In this document: in pieces, positions 1 through 8,662 of the stretch
Layout: every line of letters starts with the position of its first letter
How positions within the stretch are numbered: the first letter of the stretch is position 1
From: a virus
Virus record (IMG/VR): IMGVR_UViG_3300021599_001043
Coordinates: 1 to 23,242 of that record
DNA: 23,242 nt
Direction: 5' to 3' (one strand)
Program-made: the position numbers and the translations under genes
The notes under the pieces: generated by a model
What the model saw: only the letters and a program-made list of their open reading frames with translations
Told to the model about the DNA's origin: nothing
Databases searched by the model: none

Positions 1-2996
1 GCTATTGAAGGAGTTTTATCTGGGAAAGGAAGAGGTGTTTTATTTGTGTCTGTTTTTAAATAAACAGAAGACTCTCTTTGGAAGTTGTTAACGTTTTTAT
101 CATCTCCAACACTTTGTACACCTGGGATAAGATATTGAGCAATGTCAAGAGGCCTTTGTTTTATTCCCAAGTTTCCAGATAAGTCACTTTGAGCATTATC
201 TATAATATCACTATAGTCATAACTGGCTATAGAATTGAAAGACCATCCATAGTTACGTCTAGTGATACCATTTATATATATTGTTAAATAAGATTGATAG
301 ACAGCAAATAAAGCAGAGGAATTATAAGTTGATGTCATTCTAGCCACTTCATCAGCACTTGCTAATGCATCTTCCTGTGCTTCTTTTGTAAGAAGTTTGT
401 ACATAGCATTCTTTAACACTTGTACAAAATGAGCCTTTCCAGCTCCAAACATCACATTTTCAAGCTTAAGAACATTTCCTAAGAAAGGTGTACCAAAAGA
501 AGTTTCTGGAGAATTAAATACATGTCTGTATTTTGAATCATCTGTATCAAATGCTTTTAAGTTAGTAGGAGTACAAAGGTCTAATCCATATGATGCTATT
601 TCAGTGATTGTATAATTTACACCTTCTACAGCCCCAGAGCTTGTTGAAATAGGTTTTATTATTGAATCAAAAGTTATATTTACACCAGCACCAGCAGGAA
701 GAGTTCTATTTATTAAAACATACTTACCTCTAATTATTGTTGAGTCTACACAACATGTATCTAAAGGTGTTGTATCACAATAGTCACAAACATTTGTAAT
801 TGAAGGTGAAACTGGATCACAACCAAAACCGTTTGGATAGGCCACTTTAAATGTAATTGAAGAAGCACCTAAATTAGTTAATTTATATTTTTTATAAGTG
901 TTAGATGTTATACACACCTTACCTTCAACTACAATTGGTGTTCCTAATGCACAAATAGTTATAGTTTCTCCAAACTTTACAAAAACAGTTTTCAGAGAAC
1001 CATCTGTACAACTTACGTACTCCACCTTACTACCGTTCAGTAAAATATTATCATATCCCTCTAAATTAAAACTTCTACAATAACCTTCTAAACTTGTATA
1101 TTGATTGTCTAAATTGACAAAAGAATTTGACTTATTTAATAAAAAAGGATCTTGACGAAGATCGTTATAAGGATAGTTAGGGAAATAGTATTCATTCCCT
1201 TCTCTTTCATACTTTCCTATGTTTCTAAGAATACCTTTTGCTACAATAGAACTGTTTGTAGATCTGTCTCCACGAACAATTTTAAATCCTACAATACTAT
1301 CTTTCTGTTCATCTGTAAGAGATGATGTGTTGATTAACGTTTTTATCTGTGTAGGATTTATTCTAACACCTATTGGAAAAACAGCTTCTTCTCCCATTAC
1401 CATATTTCCAGGACCACTGAATATTCTTGATTCAAATATTGGACTTACAAGAACATCTGGAAACTTGTGATGTCTAATCTTTTGTCCTGAAAGAGGTCCC
1501 CAAACATCTGTGTTACAAGGATATTCTTCTATAGATTCCCAATATGCAAATTCTCCATATTGGTAAGGTCCTTTATAATTTGAAGAAGGAGAATATCCTG
1601 GAGAAAATCCAAGATTGCTTGCTGTATTATAAATCTTCCAATAAGGACTATACCCAATTCCTGTTATAGGATCTATTCGATCAGGTTCTCCTATAAAATC
1701 GTTGTTTGTGTCTGGAACATCAAATAAGTCTGTTCCAAATGCAGCTCTTCCAGGAATGTGGAAACCATCTGTTTGTTTACCATTCTTAAGAAGAAAAACA
1801 ATCTCAAAGGCGTACACCTCATCTCTTAAATATCCTCTTAAGTTTGTGGCATTGAGTTCATCAGAATAGTCTTCTGTTGCTGGGATTCTGTATGTTTCCC
1901 ATTGAAGTTGAATCTGATTAGCTATTCCTTGATAGTTGATTCTATCAATAGAGGTGAGATTGTCCCAAACAAGAACATCTTGTACAGCTGTTAAATCTTG
2001 AGCTATTTCGTAATAAGGAAACTTCTCAAATATGTCATTGATTGTCAACCTAATCTGTGTAACATTCTGACCAGTGTACGTAATCACCTTTGTAGCCTCA
2101 TCTATAAAATACGTACCTACAAGTTCTACAGATGTAATAGCATTCACTGTTTTTATTACAGCCAGATTGAAATACTGGAATGTTCCATTCACATCTATAT
2201 TGGAAATCTCTAAATCAATTGATTTTCCTACAGGATAGTTAAAGTCTGCTGTAGTAATTTGAGGATTAGCAATTGGTGTAGGATTGGTGACAGAATAGTA
2301 TGAAGTGTAAGCATCACCTTCTGCAGAAGAATACTGTATGGCAAATTGATATGTACCAGCTGTTAAATTACCACCACTATTTACATCCACCACTCTTAAA
2401 TTGGGAATGTTGAAATTTGGTTGTATATTCAATCTATTACAATCAAGTTCATTTGTATATACAGGATCACATAAACTTGAAGATGACAGTAATTTATAAG
2501 GTATGTTTTCAATATCTAAATATCTTCTAGGATTGAAACCATCTGTCCAATAAATTTCTGTTGTACAATTTGTAATCTTGTGAACAGCTTTGTGAATAGG
2601 GTAGTCTACATTAAAATTTAAACACTTACCATTCACTAATGTTTTATAGACACAATCGTTTGTGTCCATATACCCTATCTCAGAATCTCCTGTTACAGGG
2701 TTAGCTAAGAAGAATATATGTTTGTTTTTCTCATAGATGGAATGTTCTCCTATAAGCTGATATCCTTCTGGAAAAGACAAACAAAACTCATTACCCTGTT
2801 CATTTTGGTAATAAACAGAGTTTGAGTCAAAGTTTTCTACAGCAGCATTTAGTGCATACGTTAATGAACCTTTAGCAACCTGACTAATGGCTTGATCCAT
2901 GTTCAAGCCTGTAGCAGCATTGCTATGGTTTATGTTTATAGCATCTGTACTAGGACTAACTAGATCTTTTATCTTCTTAATTATATCTTCGGCCAT
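1..2996 (-). CDS. Tail stabilization / muzzle-type protein, crAss-like (partial, C-terminus beyond window)
   Basis: An open frame begins with ATG at 2996 (MAEDIIKKIK...) and stays open to base 1, giving about 998 codons with no stop, so the gene is cut by the window edge. The N-terminal ~170 residues carry the pattern I associate with crAss-like 'stabilization' proteins (P22 gp10/T7 gp12-like tail nozzle, the muzzle in crAss virions): LTYALNAAVEN, QNEQGN, FPEGYQLIGEHSIYE, IFFLANP, IYWTDGFNPRRYLDI. The rest is beta-rich. A Cys-dense patch (CDYC then CC, around residues 733-748) could bind metal or be a lineage trait. It follows the 306-aa ring protein by 7 bases and ends the visible operon, as expected for distal tail components. 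The role in closing the tail tube is inferred from family resemblance and position. Confidence 0.75.
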   Translation of the reverse strand, partial: MAEDIIKKIKDLVSPSTDAININHSNAATGLNMDQAISQVAKGSLTYALNAAVENFDSNSVYYQNEQGNEFCLSFPEGYQLIGEHSIYEKNKHIFFLANPVTGDSEIGYMDTNDCVYKTLVNGKCLNFNVDYPIHKAVHKITNCTTEIYWTDGFNPRRYLDIENIPYKLLSSSSLCDPVYTNELDCNRLNIQPNFNIPNLRVVDVNSGGNLTAGTYQFAIQYSSAEGDAYTSYYSVTNPTPIANPQITTADFNYPVGKSIDLEISNIDVNGTFQYFNLAVIKTVNAITSVELVGTYFIDEATKVITYTGQNVTQIRLTINDIFEKFPYYEIAQDLTAVQDVLVWDNLTSIDRINYQGIANQIQLQWETYRIPATEDYSDELNATNLRGYLRDEVYAFEIVFLLKNGKQTDGFHIPGRAAFGTDLFDVPDTNNDFIGEPDRIDPITGIGYSPYWKIYNTASNLGFSPGYSPSSNYKGPYQYGEFAYWESIEEYPCNTDVWGPLSGQKIRHHKFPDVLVSPIFESRIFSGPGNMVMGEEAVFPIGVRINPTQIKTLINTSSLTDEQKDSIVGFKIVRGDRSTNSSIVAKGILRNIGKYEREGNEYYFPNYPYNDLRQDPFLLNKSNSFVNLDNQYTSLEGYCRSFNLEGYDNILLNGSKVEYVSCTDGSLKTVFVKFGETITICALGTPIVVEGKVCITSNTYKKYKLTNLGASSITFKVAYPNGFGCDPVSPSITNVCDYCDTTPLDTCCVDSTIIRGKYVLINRTLPAGAGVNITFDSIIKPISTSSGAVEGVNYTITEIASYGLDLCTPTNLKAFDTDDSKYRHVFNSPETSFGTPFLGNVLKLENVMFGAGKAHFVQVLKNAMYKLLTKEAQEDALASADEVARMTSTYNSSALFAVYQSYLTIYINGITRRNYGWSFNSIASYDYSDIIDNAQSDLSGNLGIKQRPLDIAQYLIPGVQSVGDDKNVNNFQRESSVYLKTDTNKTPLPFPDKTPSI

Positions 2997-3003
2997 TTTT
3001 TAA

Positions 3004-3924
3004 TTAGTTATTTCTGCGCCATCCATACCTACTTATTCTATTAGGAAGTTCGTACATGTTAAATCTGTTCAAATCATTCACTATTCTTCTCTGTTTAGCA
3101 TATACATCTTGTTTCTTAATCTCAATATCAGCCATTATGAACGCTTCTTCAGAAAGCTGTTTGTAATAGGCAAGTTTTTGTTGAAGCTGATTAAACGTCT
3201 CATCATTTGTTTGGTTGGTGAGAGTTTCAAACACCTTATATTTAATAAATGCTTCAACATACTCCCTGATACGATAGTTGTCAGGAATCAATTGATTTCC
3301 ACCCTCATCATATTCTGTAGCATAGAACACTAGATGAACAAGTCCGTTTCTGAAATTAGTGACAAACTTGTTATCTCTAATATCAAAACTATCTGCTGAA
3401 GATGAGCCAAAATTTGCACAATCCAAAGCACAATCCCCTCTTACAGAAATATTTCCTGGTTTAAGGAGATATTGCTTTTTATATTCTATGTTCGTCTGAT
3501 TATTTGTCTTGTAGACAGCTTGTATAATCTCAGGCATACATGTACAATTGTCTGGAGGACAATTACTATTACAAGGAACACCATCAGAAATAACAGGGCT
3601 CACTTGAATAGTTGTTTGTGAAGAAGCCTGAGAATAAAATGAATTAGCGGTTTGATAGGGGTATCCACTAACAGTGGTGCAAAGCCAAGCTTCCCTTACA
3701 GCAAAAAAGTTGTCTGGGAGTCTAGCTTGGAAATCTTCTATATGCAACACTTCTTCAGAGATGACATATGTAGCCCTTCCTAGTTTTCTTAAACATTTAT
3801 CAAGATAGGTGGGAAACATTAAATCGTCTATAGCTCCTGTATCAAAATAGCTTTTAAGCTCTTCCTTTACTGTGGAATAGACGATTTCAGGTGATGTAAA
3901 ATTGTACTTGTAATAGTATGACAT
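3004..3924 (-). CDS. Tail ring / tail-tubular-like structural protein
   Basis: This 306-aa protein starts MSYYYKYNFTSPEIVYSTVKEE. The first ~100 residues contain helices and the segment LPDNFFAVREAWLCT, resembling T7 gp11/P22 gp4-type adaptor proteins that stack below the portal. A Cys cluster around residues 140-150 (CNSNCPPDNCTC) is unusual for this role. The C-terminal ~80 residues are strongly helical and charged, as in ring proteins whose long helices pack around the tail channel. It lies between the IHF-like gene and the muzzle-type gene. In crAss-like phages this block encodes the short podovirus tail, so a tail ring component is the best reading. No enzymatic motif is seen. Family-level confidence is moderate, and which ring it forms cannot be told. 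Confidence 0.6.
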   Translation of the reverse strand: MSYYYKYNFTSPEIVYSTVKEELKSYFDTGAIDDLMFPTYLDKCLRKLGRATYVISEEVLHIEDFQARLPDNFFAVREAWLCTTVSGYPYQTANSFYSQASSQTTIQVSPVISDGVPCNSNCPPDNCTCMPEIIQAVYKTNNQTNIEYKKQYLLKPGNISVRGDCALDCANFGSSSADSFDIRDNKFVTNFRNGLVHLVFYATEYDEGGNQLIPDNYRIREYVEAFIKYKVFETLTNQTNDETFNQLQQKLAYYKQLSEEAFIMADIEIKKQDVYAKQRRIVNDLNRFNMYELPNRISRYGWRRNN

Positions 3925-3928
3925 CTAA

Positions 3929-4405
3929 TTAATTTTTCCATGTGTGATAAATGTGTTGGTATTTATCGTTCACTTTTATGTAGTGGGAAAGAAGTCTAGA
4001 AGTTAGTCTTGAAGGTTTGAAGTACCAAAGATCAACAAATTTGAACCTTGCACTATCTTTAAACCACATCCATCCAAAAAAATATCCTTCAGTGTGATAG
4101 TTAAAGTTGTAGATGATTTTACCCTTCTCTTTTGTCTTTTTCCAATCTACAGGTAAGTTAACAAACTCCTTACCATCTACGCCTTTTATCTTTCTTCTCT
4201 TTTTCTTGTTTATAGAGAACTCACCAAAACCAAAAGGAAGCTTAGCTTTTTCTCCTGTCTCAAGAATATACTCTTTGTAAGACTCTATGTAAATGTGAAT
4301 AATGTTTCTCCACTCGTTAAAAGAAAGGTTTATCGAGGGGTGTTTCTTGCAAAACTGATTGTAGCTTTCTTTGCTTCCTGTTCTAAAATCTACTTTAGTT
4401 CTCAT
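3929..4405 (-). CDS. HU/IHF-like protein of the crAss-like tail block
   Basis: This 158-aa basic protein has a helix-rich N-terminus (LSFNEWRNIIHIYIESYKEYILETGEKAKLP split over residues ~28-57). It is followed by GFGEF (59-63) and a lysine/arginine stretch, the layout of the HU/IHF family where GFG precedes the DNA-binding beta arm. The C-terminal half is Trp/Tyr/Phe-rich (FGWMWFKDSARF, LWYFKPSRLTSRLLSHY) and goes well beyond normal HU length (~90 aa). Proteins of this kind are annotated as IHF subunits in crAss-like genomes and sit next to tail-tube genes, so a structural ring role is as likely as DNA packaging. Its ATG overlaps the stop of the 242-aa ring gene as ATGA, suggesting coupled translation. 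A second, shorter HU-like gene is at 21750-22106. Confidence 0.65.
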   Translation of the reverse strand: MRTKVDFRTGSKESYNQFCKKHPSINLSFNEWRNIIHIYIESYKEYILETGEKAKLPFGFGEFSINKKKRRKIKGVDGKEFVNLPVDWKKTKEKGKIIYNFNYHTEGYFFGWMWFKDSARFKFVDLWYFKPSRLTSRLLSHYIKVNDKYQHIYHTWKN

Positions 4406-5130
4406 CTTCCAGCTGGAGCATTTTGTGCCTGACCATCTATACCATCATCTGTCATATCAGTTTTAATTCTGAAGTATGTAGCAAGTAGTTTTGTTGATGT
4501 GAGTTCTAACACTTGCTTTTCTAGATAGCCTGGTAATGCAAATTCTTTATCTAATGGGTTTTTACACAACTCTTCAATAGAAGATTCTGGTGTTCCACAG
4601 TCGCACTCAGGGTACATAATCTCATTTGGAACATCTTCTTCAAATAATGCAGCTATTCTAATTGCTTGAAGAAGAGGATTACTTATATACAGATATCCAT
4701 TAACTATCCAATAGTATTCTTCCTTCTTAATAATAGGAAGTTTTAGGAGGTTTATATATCTGTTAATTGTAATCTCTTTTAACTTCTTACCCTTACCACC
4801 CATAGCGTTTATAGAATAAACACCCTGAATTACATATTGGTAGTTTCCTTCAGAGATACGAGGAAGTTTATATTTACTTCTTGCCACTGTGCAAGGATCA
4901 GCATATTCACAACATTCAGAAATAGGAACTTCCACCATCTCTAAACAAGGAATGGTGGTGAAAATTGTTGATGTAGCCCAAAGTTTTCTAAGATTAGTTT
5001 CTCTCTTGATTAACATAAGAGCATTATTCTTAATCTCAGAAGCAATCACTCTATCTGTAATAAGACTGTCAGTTGACAACATCTTATGCATAGAACGAAC
5101 ATCAGATACTAATTTTCTTAAAGTTGCCAT
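4402..5130 (-). CDS. Ring / tail-tubular-like structural protein
   Basis: This 242-aa protein starts MATLRKLVSDVRSMHKMLST. The N-terminal ~75 residues form a predicted helical bundle with the signature LITDRVIASEIKNNALMLIKR and then IPCLEMVEV. I recognise this pattern from crAss-like virion proteins associated with the portal-tail junction. A central beta region (YVIQGVYSINAMGG, YYWIVNGYLYIS) is followed by a Cys-rich loop (YPECDCGTPE) and a helical C-terminus. The gene is 5 bases from the metallophosphoesterase and overlaps the IHF-like gene by 4 bases. I infer a tail ring/adaptor role from family resemblance and position; no catalytic residues are visible. Confidence 0.65.
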   Translation of the reverse strand: MATLRKLVSDVRSMHKMLSTDSLITDRVIASEIKNNALMLIKRETNLRKLWATSTIFTTIPCLEMVEVPISECCEYADPCTVARSKYKLPRISEGNYQYVIQGVYSINAMGGKGKKLKEITINRYINLLKLPIIKKEEYYWIVNGYLYISNPLLQAIRIAALFEEDVPNEIMYPECDCGTPESSIEELCKNPLDKEFALPGYLEKQVLELTSTKLLATYFRIKTDMTDDGIDGQAQNAPAGR

Positions 5131-5135
5131 TTTAT

Positions 5136-6374
5136 TTATATTCTTGATTCAAATTCTCCAATCTTCCCTTTCTCAGGATGGTAAATTAAAACAAGTCCTG
5201 CTCTAATATTATTTACATAATTGTTATCAGCATGCCATCTATCTGTTCCTGAGAGAGAAGGCATCTGTTGAATCCTTACACCTTTCACTTCTTTTGCCAT
5301 ATAGTGGTGCTTATCACCTGTGTGCACTTCTCTATACTTAGCAATACCAAATTGTACTGAATCTTCACCTGTAGCAAACAATAGAGGAAGATCCTCTATC
5401 TTGCAATTACCATGATGATATCCAATAAATGTATTCCCTAAAACAACACTCTTCACTGTAGAATGATGTCTTTGGAATGTAACATTGTTTGTATTATAAA
5501 AGAACACCTCCAAAGCATGAGCTAAGTAGAATGACTTAGTTCTATCATGGTTTCCTTGTACAAGAACCACTTCCACATCTTCTGCTATTACACTCAAGTA
5601 AGTGATTGCTTCTACAAGCAAATCAAATCCTTCTTCATACTCATTATCATAACTCACTAGAACATCTTGAGGTGTTCCATTAGTGGTTTGATTTTGATAG
5701 TTGTCTGTATGGAAAAAGTCATTAGAAATTGGAAATACCACTGTTCCAATCTCATAACAAGACAATACCTTGGTTGTCAGATCTCTAAGGACAGACATGA
5801 ACTGTTCTTTCTTTGTAGAAATTGATTCCCCTTCTAGATTTTTCTTAGCTAAATGAAAGTCAGCTATAGAAATCTCTACATCAACCTTGTCTTTTTTAGG
5901 ACCATCTATATCAAGGACATGAGCAACTTCAACCTTTTTAGGAGTGTAGTCTTCTAGAAACCTTGCAAAATCCTCAGCTGTGTAGTCACTTGGTTTCCTG
6001 AGAGTGGCAAATACAGAAGATGTAAATTGACCATTCCCTTTCAGCTTAGACCAGTAGTTAGATATCTTATAACGTAAGGTGTCAATCTTATGTAATTCAG
6101 CAAGTTCTACATCTGATTTTGGTTCAAAATCACAGTTTATTGTGCTTTTCAATGTACCCTTTTCATTATTCACCTCTAGTACACGTTCCTCAAGAGCCCC
6201 AATATAAGCTGCTGTTTCAGCATCATTTGTTACAACTTCCTTCTGTTTTAATTCTCTAATCAGTTCTTCAACCTCTTGTTCTGTAATATTCAGCTTTTTT
6301 GCATAAAAGTTTTTACTTTTTTTCCAGCTTAACATTTGTTCAAGCTGAAGTAACAGATGGTTGTTTTCCTGCAT
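5136..6374 (-). CDS. Metallophosphoesterase with N-terminal helical (HTH-like) extension
   Basis: This 412-aa protein has a calcineurin-like metallophosphoesterase core from about residue 165. Visible metal-ligand motifs are ADFHLAK (D172, H174), ISNDFFHTDN (N218-D219 with H222 and D224, a variant of GDxxD), VQGNHDRT (N275, H276, D277), GYHHGN (H320-H321) and VHTGDKHH (H351, H356-H357, the GHxH-like end). The set is complete enough to predict an active two-metal phosphoesterase/nuclease. Residues 1-50 look like a small helix-turn-helix (KKLNITEQEVEELIRELK). A metallophosphoesterase in the structural block is a recurrent crAss-like trait; its substrate is not known to me. It is the first gene of its transcription unit, 20-odd bases after a predicted promoter and downstream of a strong terminator. 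Confidence 0.85.
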   Translation of the reverse strand: MQENNHLLLQLEQMLSWKKSKNFYAKKLNITEQEVEELIRELKQKEVVTNDAETAAYIGALEERVLEVNNEKGTLKSTINCDFEPKSDVELAELHKIDTLRYKISNYWSKLKGNGQFTSSVFATLRKPSDYTAEDFARFLEDYTPKKVEVAHVLDIDGPKKDKVDVEISIADFHLAKKNLEGESISTKKEQFMSVLRDLTTKVLSCYEIGTVVFPISNDFFHTDNYQNQTTNGTPQDVLVSYDNEYEEGFDLLVEAITYLSVIAEDVEVVLVQGNHDRTKSFYLAHALEVFFYNTNNVTFQRHHSTVKSVVLGNTFIGYHHGNCKIEDLPLLFATGEDSVQFGIAKYREVHTGDKHHYMAKEVKGVRIQQMPSLSGTDRWHADNNYVNNIRAGLVLIYHPEKGKIGEFESRI

Positions 6375-6400
6375 ATAGGAACATTTTGGTTAAATTGGCC

Positions 6401-6432
6401 TAAAGGTAATAATTTATTTCAGATTTACCAAA
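6401..6432 (-). promoter_or_regulatory. Bacteroidota-type promoter for the metallophosphoesterase-tail unit
   Basis: On the minus strand TTTG (6432-6429) is followed after 20 bases by TACCTTTA (6408-6401). This is one base from the known Bacteroidota housekeeping pattern TTTG / TAnnTTTG. The predicted start of transcription falls near 6394, giving a ~20-base leader before the ATG at 6374. It lies directly after a terminator for the upstream unit, which supports an independent start here. Confidence 0.5.
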
Positions 6433-6484
6433 TTATTTTAACTAAGAAGATTATATACAATAATCAATTTAGTTAGAAATTAAA

Positions 6485-6516
6485 CAAAAAACCCCCAATA
6501 TAGAAATATTAGGGGA
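6485..6516 (-). terminator. Rho-independent terminator after the fibre cassette
   Basis: Read on the minus strand, CCCC-T-AATAT pairs with ATATTGGGG around a TTCT loop (one bulged T) and is followed by TTTTTT. It lies ~40 bases past the stop of the 224-aa gene. A weaker hairpin (CCTGT/ACAGG, within 6521-6546) lies between that stop and the terminator. Confidence 0.85.
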
Positions 6517-6554
6517 AAAGTTCCTGTAAAACCAACAAAACAGGGATTTTTAAT

Positions 6555-7229
6555 TTATGAAATATCTGTACATATATTATAACCTTCTATAATATATGTA
6601 TTTGTACCAACAGTAATAGTTTGAGGAGAGGTTGTGATTAAAATACCATTAACTGTTACTGTTCCTGAAACTTTTCCACTTAAATAAGATAAGTTTTCAA
6701 AAGTAGCACCTCCAAATTCAGAAACGTCATCTGCATAAAGTGTTACACTATATGAATATGATTGACAAGATGTTGTACAATTTGTTGATGTACATCTATC
6801 AACTTGAAAAGCAAAAACCAAATCATCAGGGTTCTGTCCAGAAAGCCTTTCTATAATAACACCAAAATAGCCATTTGAGTTCGTAGGTAGAATCCTAACA
6901 ACACTAGGAGATTGTGTAGTGGTAGTAGTAGTAGTAGTTGGTTCACAGTTTGAAACCACTGTACAAAACTGGTTCAATAGTCCAGGATTGTTCAATATAA
7001 CATTCAAAATTGCTGTTGCAAGATTAGTTGGACAAAGTTTATCATCTATTTTCTGTAAAACTGTAGTTAGAGAATCACACGTATTCACTCCTGTACAAGG
7101 GAGATTTCCTCCATTGTAAAAAGTGTTATCTGTATTTGTTTTATATACATAACAGGGGTCTACTCCACAATGTTTAGGATAGACAGTTGTACCTCCGTTA
7201 TAACAAGGAGTTCCAGGATGACAAGACAT
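6555..7229 (-). CDS. Cys-rich, Thr-linker structural protein (fibre/decoration candidate)
   Basis: This 224-aa protein has three visible parts. An N-terminal Cys-rich segment (residues 1-95, about ten Cys) contains DPCYVYKTNTDN and CDSLTTVLQKIDDKLC. Next is an eight-threonine run (98-105), then a beta-rich C-terminal domain (106-224) with Cys pairs (CTSTNCTTSC). The layout of anchor, flexible Thr linker and beta domain fits a virion surface protein or receptor-binding tip, but no named family is recognised. The N-terminus resembles that of the neighbouring collar fibre (Cys, Tyr, then DSL..V...I..L), hinting at a shared virion-attachment module. It is 18 bases downstream of the collar-fibre gene and last before a strong terminator. 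The Thr run is encoded by a GTA-like triplet repeat (plus strand ~6915-6942). Confidence 0.6.
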   Translation of the reverse strand: MSCHPGTPCYNGGTTVYPKHCGVDPCYVYKTNTDNTFYNGGNLPCTGVNTCDSLTTVLQKIDDKLCPTNLATAILNVILNNPGLLNQFCTVVSNCEPTTTTTTTTQSPSVVRILPTNSNGYFGVIIERLSGQNPDDLVFAFQVDRCTSTNCTTSCQSYSYSVTLYADDVSEFGGATFENLSYLSGKVSGTVTVNGILITTSPQTITVGTNTYIIEGYNICTDIS

Positions 7230-7247
7230 TTATTTAGATTTAGTTTG

Positions 7248-8387
7248 TTAAGGAATGTACATAATGTAGTAACAAGCAAGAACAGGAGGCTTATTGTCAT
7301 GAGCATCTCCACTTCCTGCAGTAGCATTTGTAGTGGCTACAGTAATTCCTGTAGAATCAGAACTAGTTAACCCTACTGTTGGAGGAGTAGATCCTTTTAA
7401 AGCATATCCTAGATTACCAGCATCTGACCACACCTGTTGTATAGAATTACTTGCAGACAGTGTATCATCAAGTTCTGGAAGAGAAACTGTAAAATGATCA
7501 TGACCAGGATCTGTTACTGCTGAAGTTGCTGTGTGTGTATGTGAAGCAAGTTGTGCTGTAGTTAATGTTATAGAGTTACTTCCAGCTGTTCCGTATAAAG
7601 CATAATTTGGATTAAATCCTCCAGGAGTTACCACTGGATCTAAAGGACCTCCACCAGGAACACCTTGTATAGCACCTACAGCAATTCTTCCACGTTTATC
7701 AGGAGTGGCAACTGAACCAACCACCTGTCCATTACATATATAAATTTTGTCCCATCCAAGAGCAGCAATACCTACACCACTACCATCAAAATTACTAAGA
7801 GGTCCATAGTATTCTACCACTGTATAAGGAACCATCTTCTGATACTGTTGTGTAATAGCACTTGATGTACTGTCAATATAGGCTTGAATTAAAGAGTTTA
7901 GCTCAGAAAGCTTTACATAATTTGTATCTACATCCAGAGCAAGAGCTGCTAAATCCACCTCTAAATCACAAACTTTTGAAATGACAGCTTGAAGAATGGC
8001 ATGTGTTCCAGAAGTTGATGTAACACCTGAAAGACACTCTACATCATAATTAGCTTCTATTGTAGCTACATCAGCAACAACAGCATCCACTTGTTCTTGA
8101 AGATCACAAGCAGCTTTTATGAGGGCTGTAATTAAATCTACAACAGTGATGTCTCCACAATCTGGAAGATATTGTTGTACTAGTTCACAAATGATTCCAG
8201 AAGGTATGTCAATCTTAATACCTGTTCCATCAAGAGTTGATGTTAAAAACTCAATCAATGCTTGTTCTACATAAGAAAGACTATCTCCCTTTTGTATCCC
8301 AAGAACAGGAACATCAATTCCTGTATATTTAACACATTGATCAGAAACGATTTCTGCACACCCATTAAAGCAATTTGAGCAACCCAT
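7248..8387 (-). CDS. Tail fibre with phage tail-collar domain
   Basis: In this 379-aa protein the C-terminal part (from ~205) matches the phage tail-collar/microcystin-dependent-protein pattern: GWDKIYICNGQ, TPDKRGRIAVGA, YALYGTAGSNSITLT, AQLASHTHT (H283, H285), DPGHDHF (H296, H298) and the end DNKPPVLACYYIMYI. HxH motifs in such domains bind metal in the T4 short fibre gp12, so a trimeric metal-holding tip is plausible. Residues 1-180 form a distinct N-terminal region: a Cys-rich start (MGCSNCFNGC), then YTGIDVPVLGIQKGDSLSYV and a helical, possibly coiled-coil stem (100-175). That region likely anchors to the virion. Role: host attachment, inferred. It is the second-to-last gene of the fibre cassette. 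Confidence 0.8.
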   Translation of the reverse strand: MGCSNCFNGCAEIVSDQCVKYTGIDVPVLGIQKGDSLSYVEQALIEFLTSTLDGTGIKIDIPSGIICELVQQYLPDCGDITVVDLITALIKAACDLQEQVDAVVADVATIEANYDVECLSGVTSTSGTHAILQAVISKVCDLEVDLAALALDVDTNYVKLSELNSLIQAYIDSTSSAITQQYQKMVPYTVVEYYGPLSNFDGSGVGIAALGWDKIYICNGQVVGSVATPDKRGRIAVGAIQGVPGGGPLDPVVTPGGFNPNYALYGTAGSNSITLTTAQLASHTHTATSAVTDPGHDHFTVSLPELDDTLSASNSIQQVWSDAGNLGYALKGSTPPTVGLTSSDSTGITVATTNATAGSGDAHDNKPPVLACYYIMYIP

Positions 8388-8395
8388 TTTATATT

Positions 8396-8662
8396 TTATT
8401 TATGTATTAATAATTTAACTCTGCTAGCAATTTGTTCAACTGTGTACCTGCTAGCATAATCAGGATTACAAAGTTTGTATTGTAAAATTCTCTTGTAGTT
8501 TAACAGATCAAGTGTTAGTTCTGATTCTATTTTTCTGTTTAATATAAAAACAGTGTTATTATACAAATCCTTAGCAAGCTCTGTCAACTTACAATCTATA
8601 TCTGTAAGAAGGACAGGAATGCTAGAACAGTTTACACAGTCTGTAAGTCTTGGTAATAGCAT
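8396..8662 (-). CDS. Conserved hypothetical, 88 aa (MLLPRLTDCVNC...)
   Basis: The protein is mostly helical, with TDCVNC near the N-terminus, DIDCKLTELAKDLYNNTVF in the middle and YTVEQIASRVKLLIH at the end. I chose the ATG at 8662. A longer frame exists from a GTG at 8710, but it would overlap the upstream 50-aa zinc ribbon by 89 bases instead of 41, and the residues it adds (MQHVILLLNKEQKDLK) are the less conserved-looking part. It forms a tight trio with the 187-aa protein and the zinc ribbon, just before the collar fibre. Function unknown; an assembly helper or minor virion part for the fibre complex is possible. Confidence 0.65.
   Translation of the reverse strand: MLLPRLTDCVNCSSIPVLLTDIDCKLTELAKDLYNNTVFILNRKIESELTLDLLNYKRILQYKLCNPDYASRYTVEQIASRVKLLIHK

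Noticed and set aside
6521-6546. Second terminator before the main one near 6.5 kb
   Set aside because: The stem is only 5 bp with a long loop and no following T-run; the hairpin at 6485-6516 explains termination.
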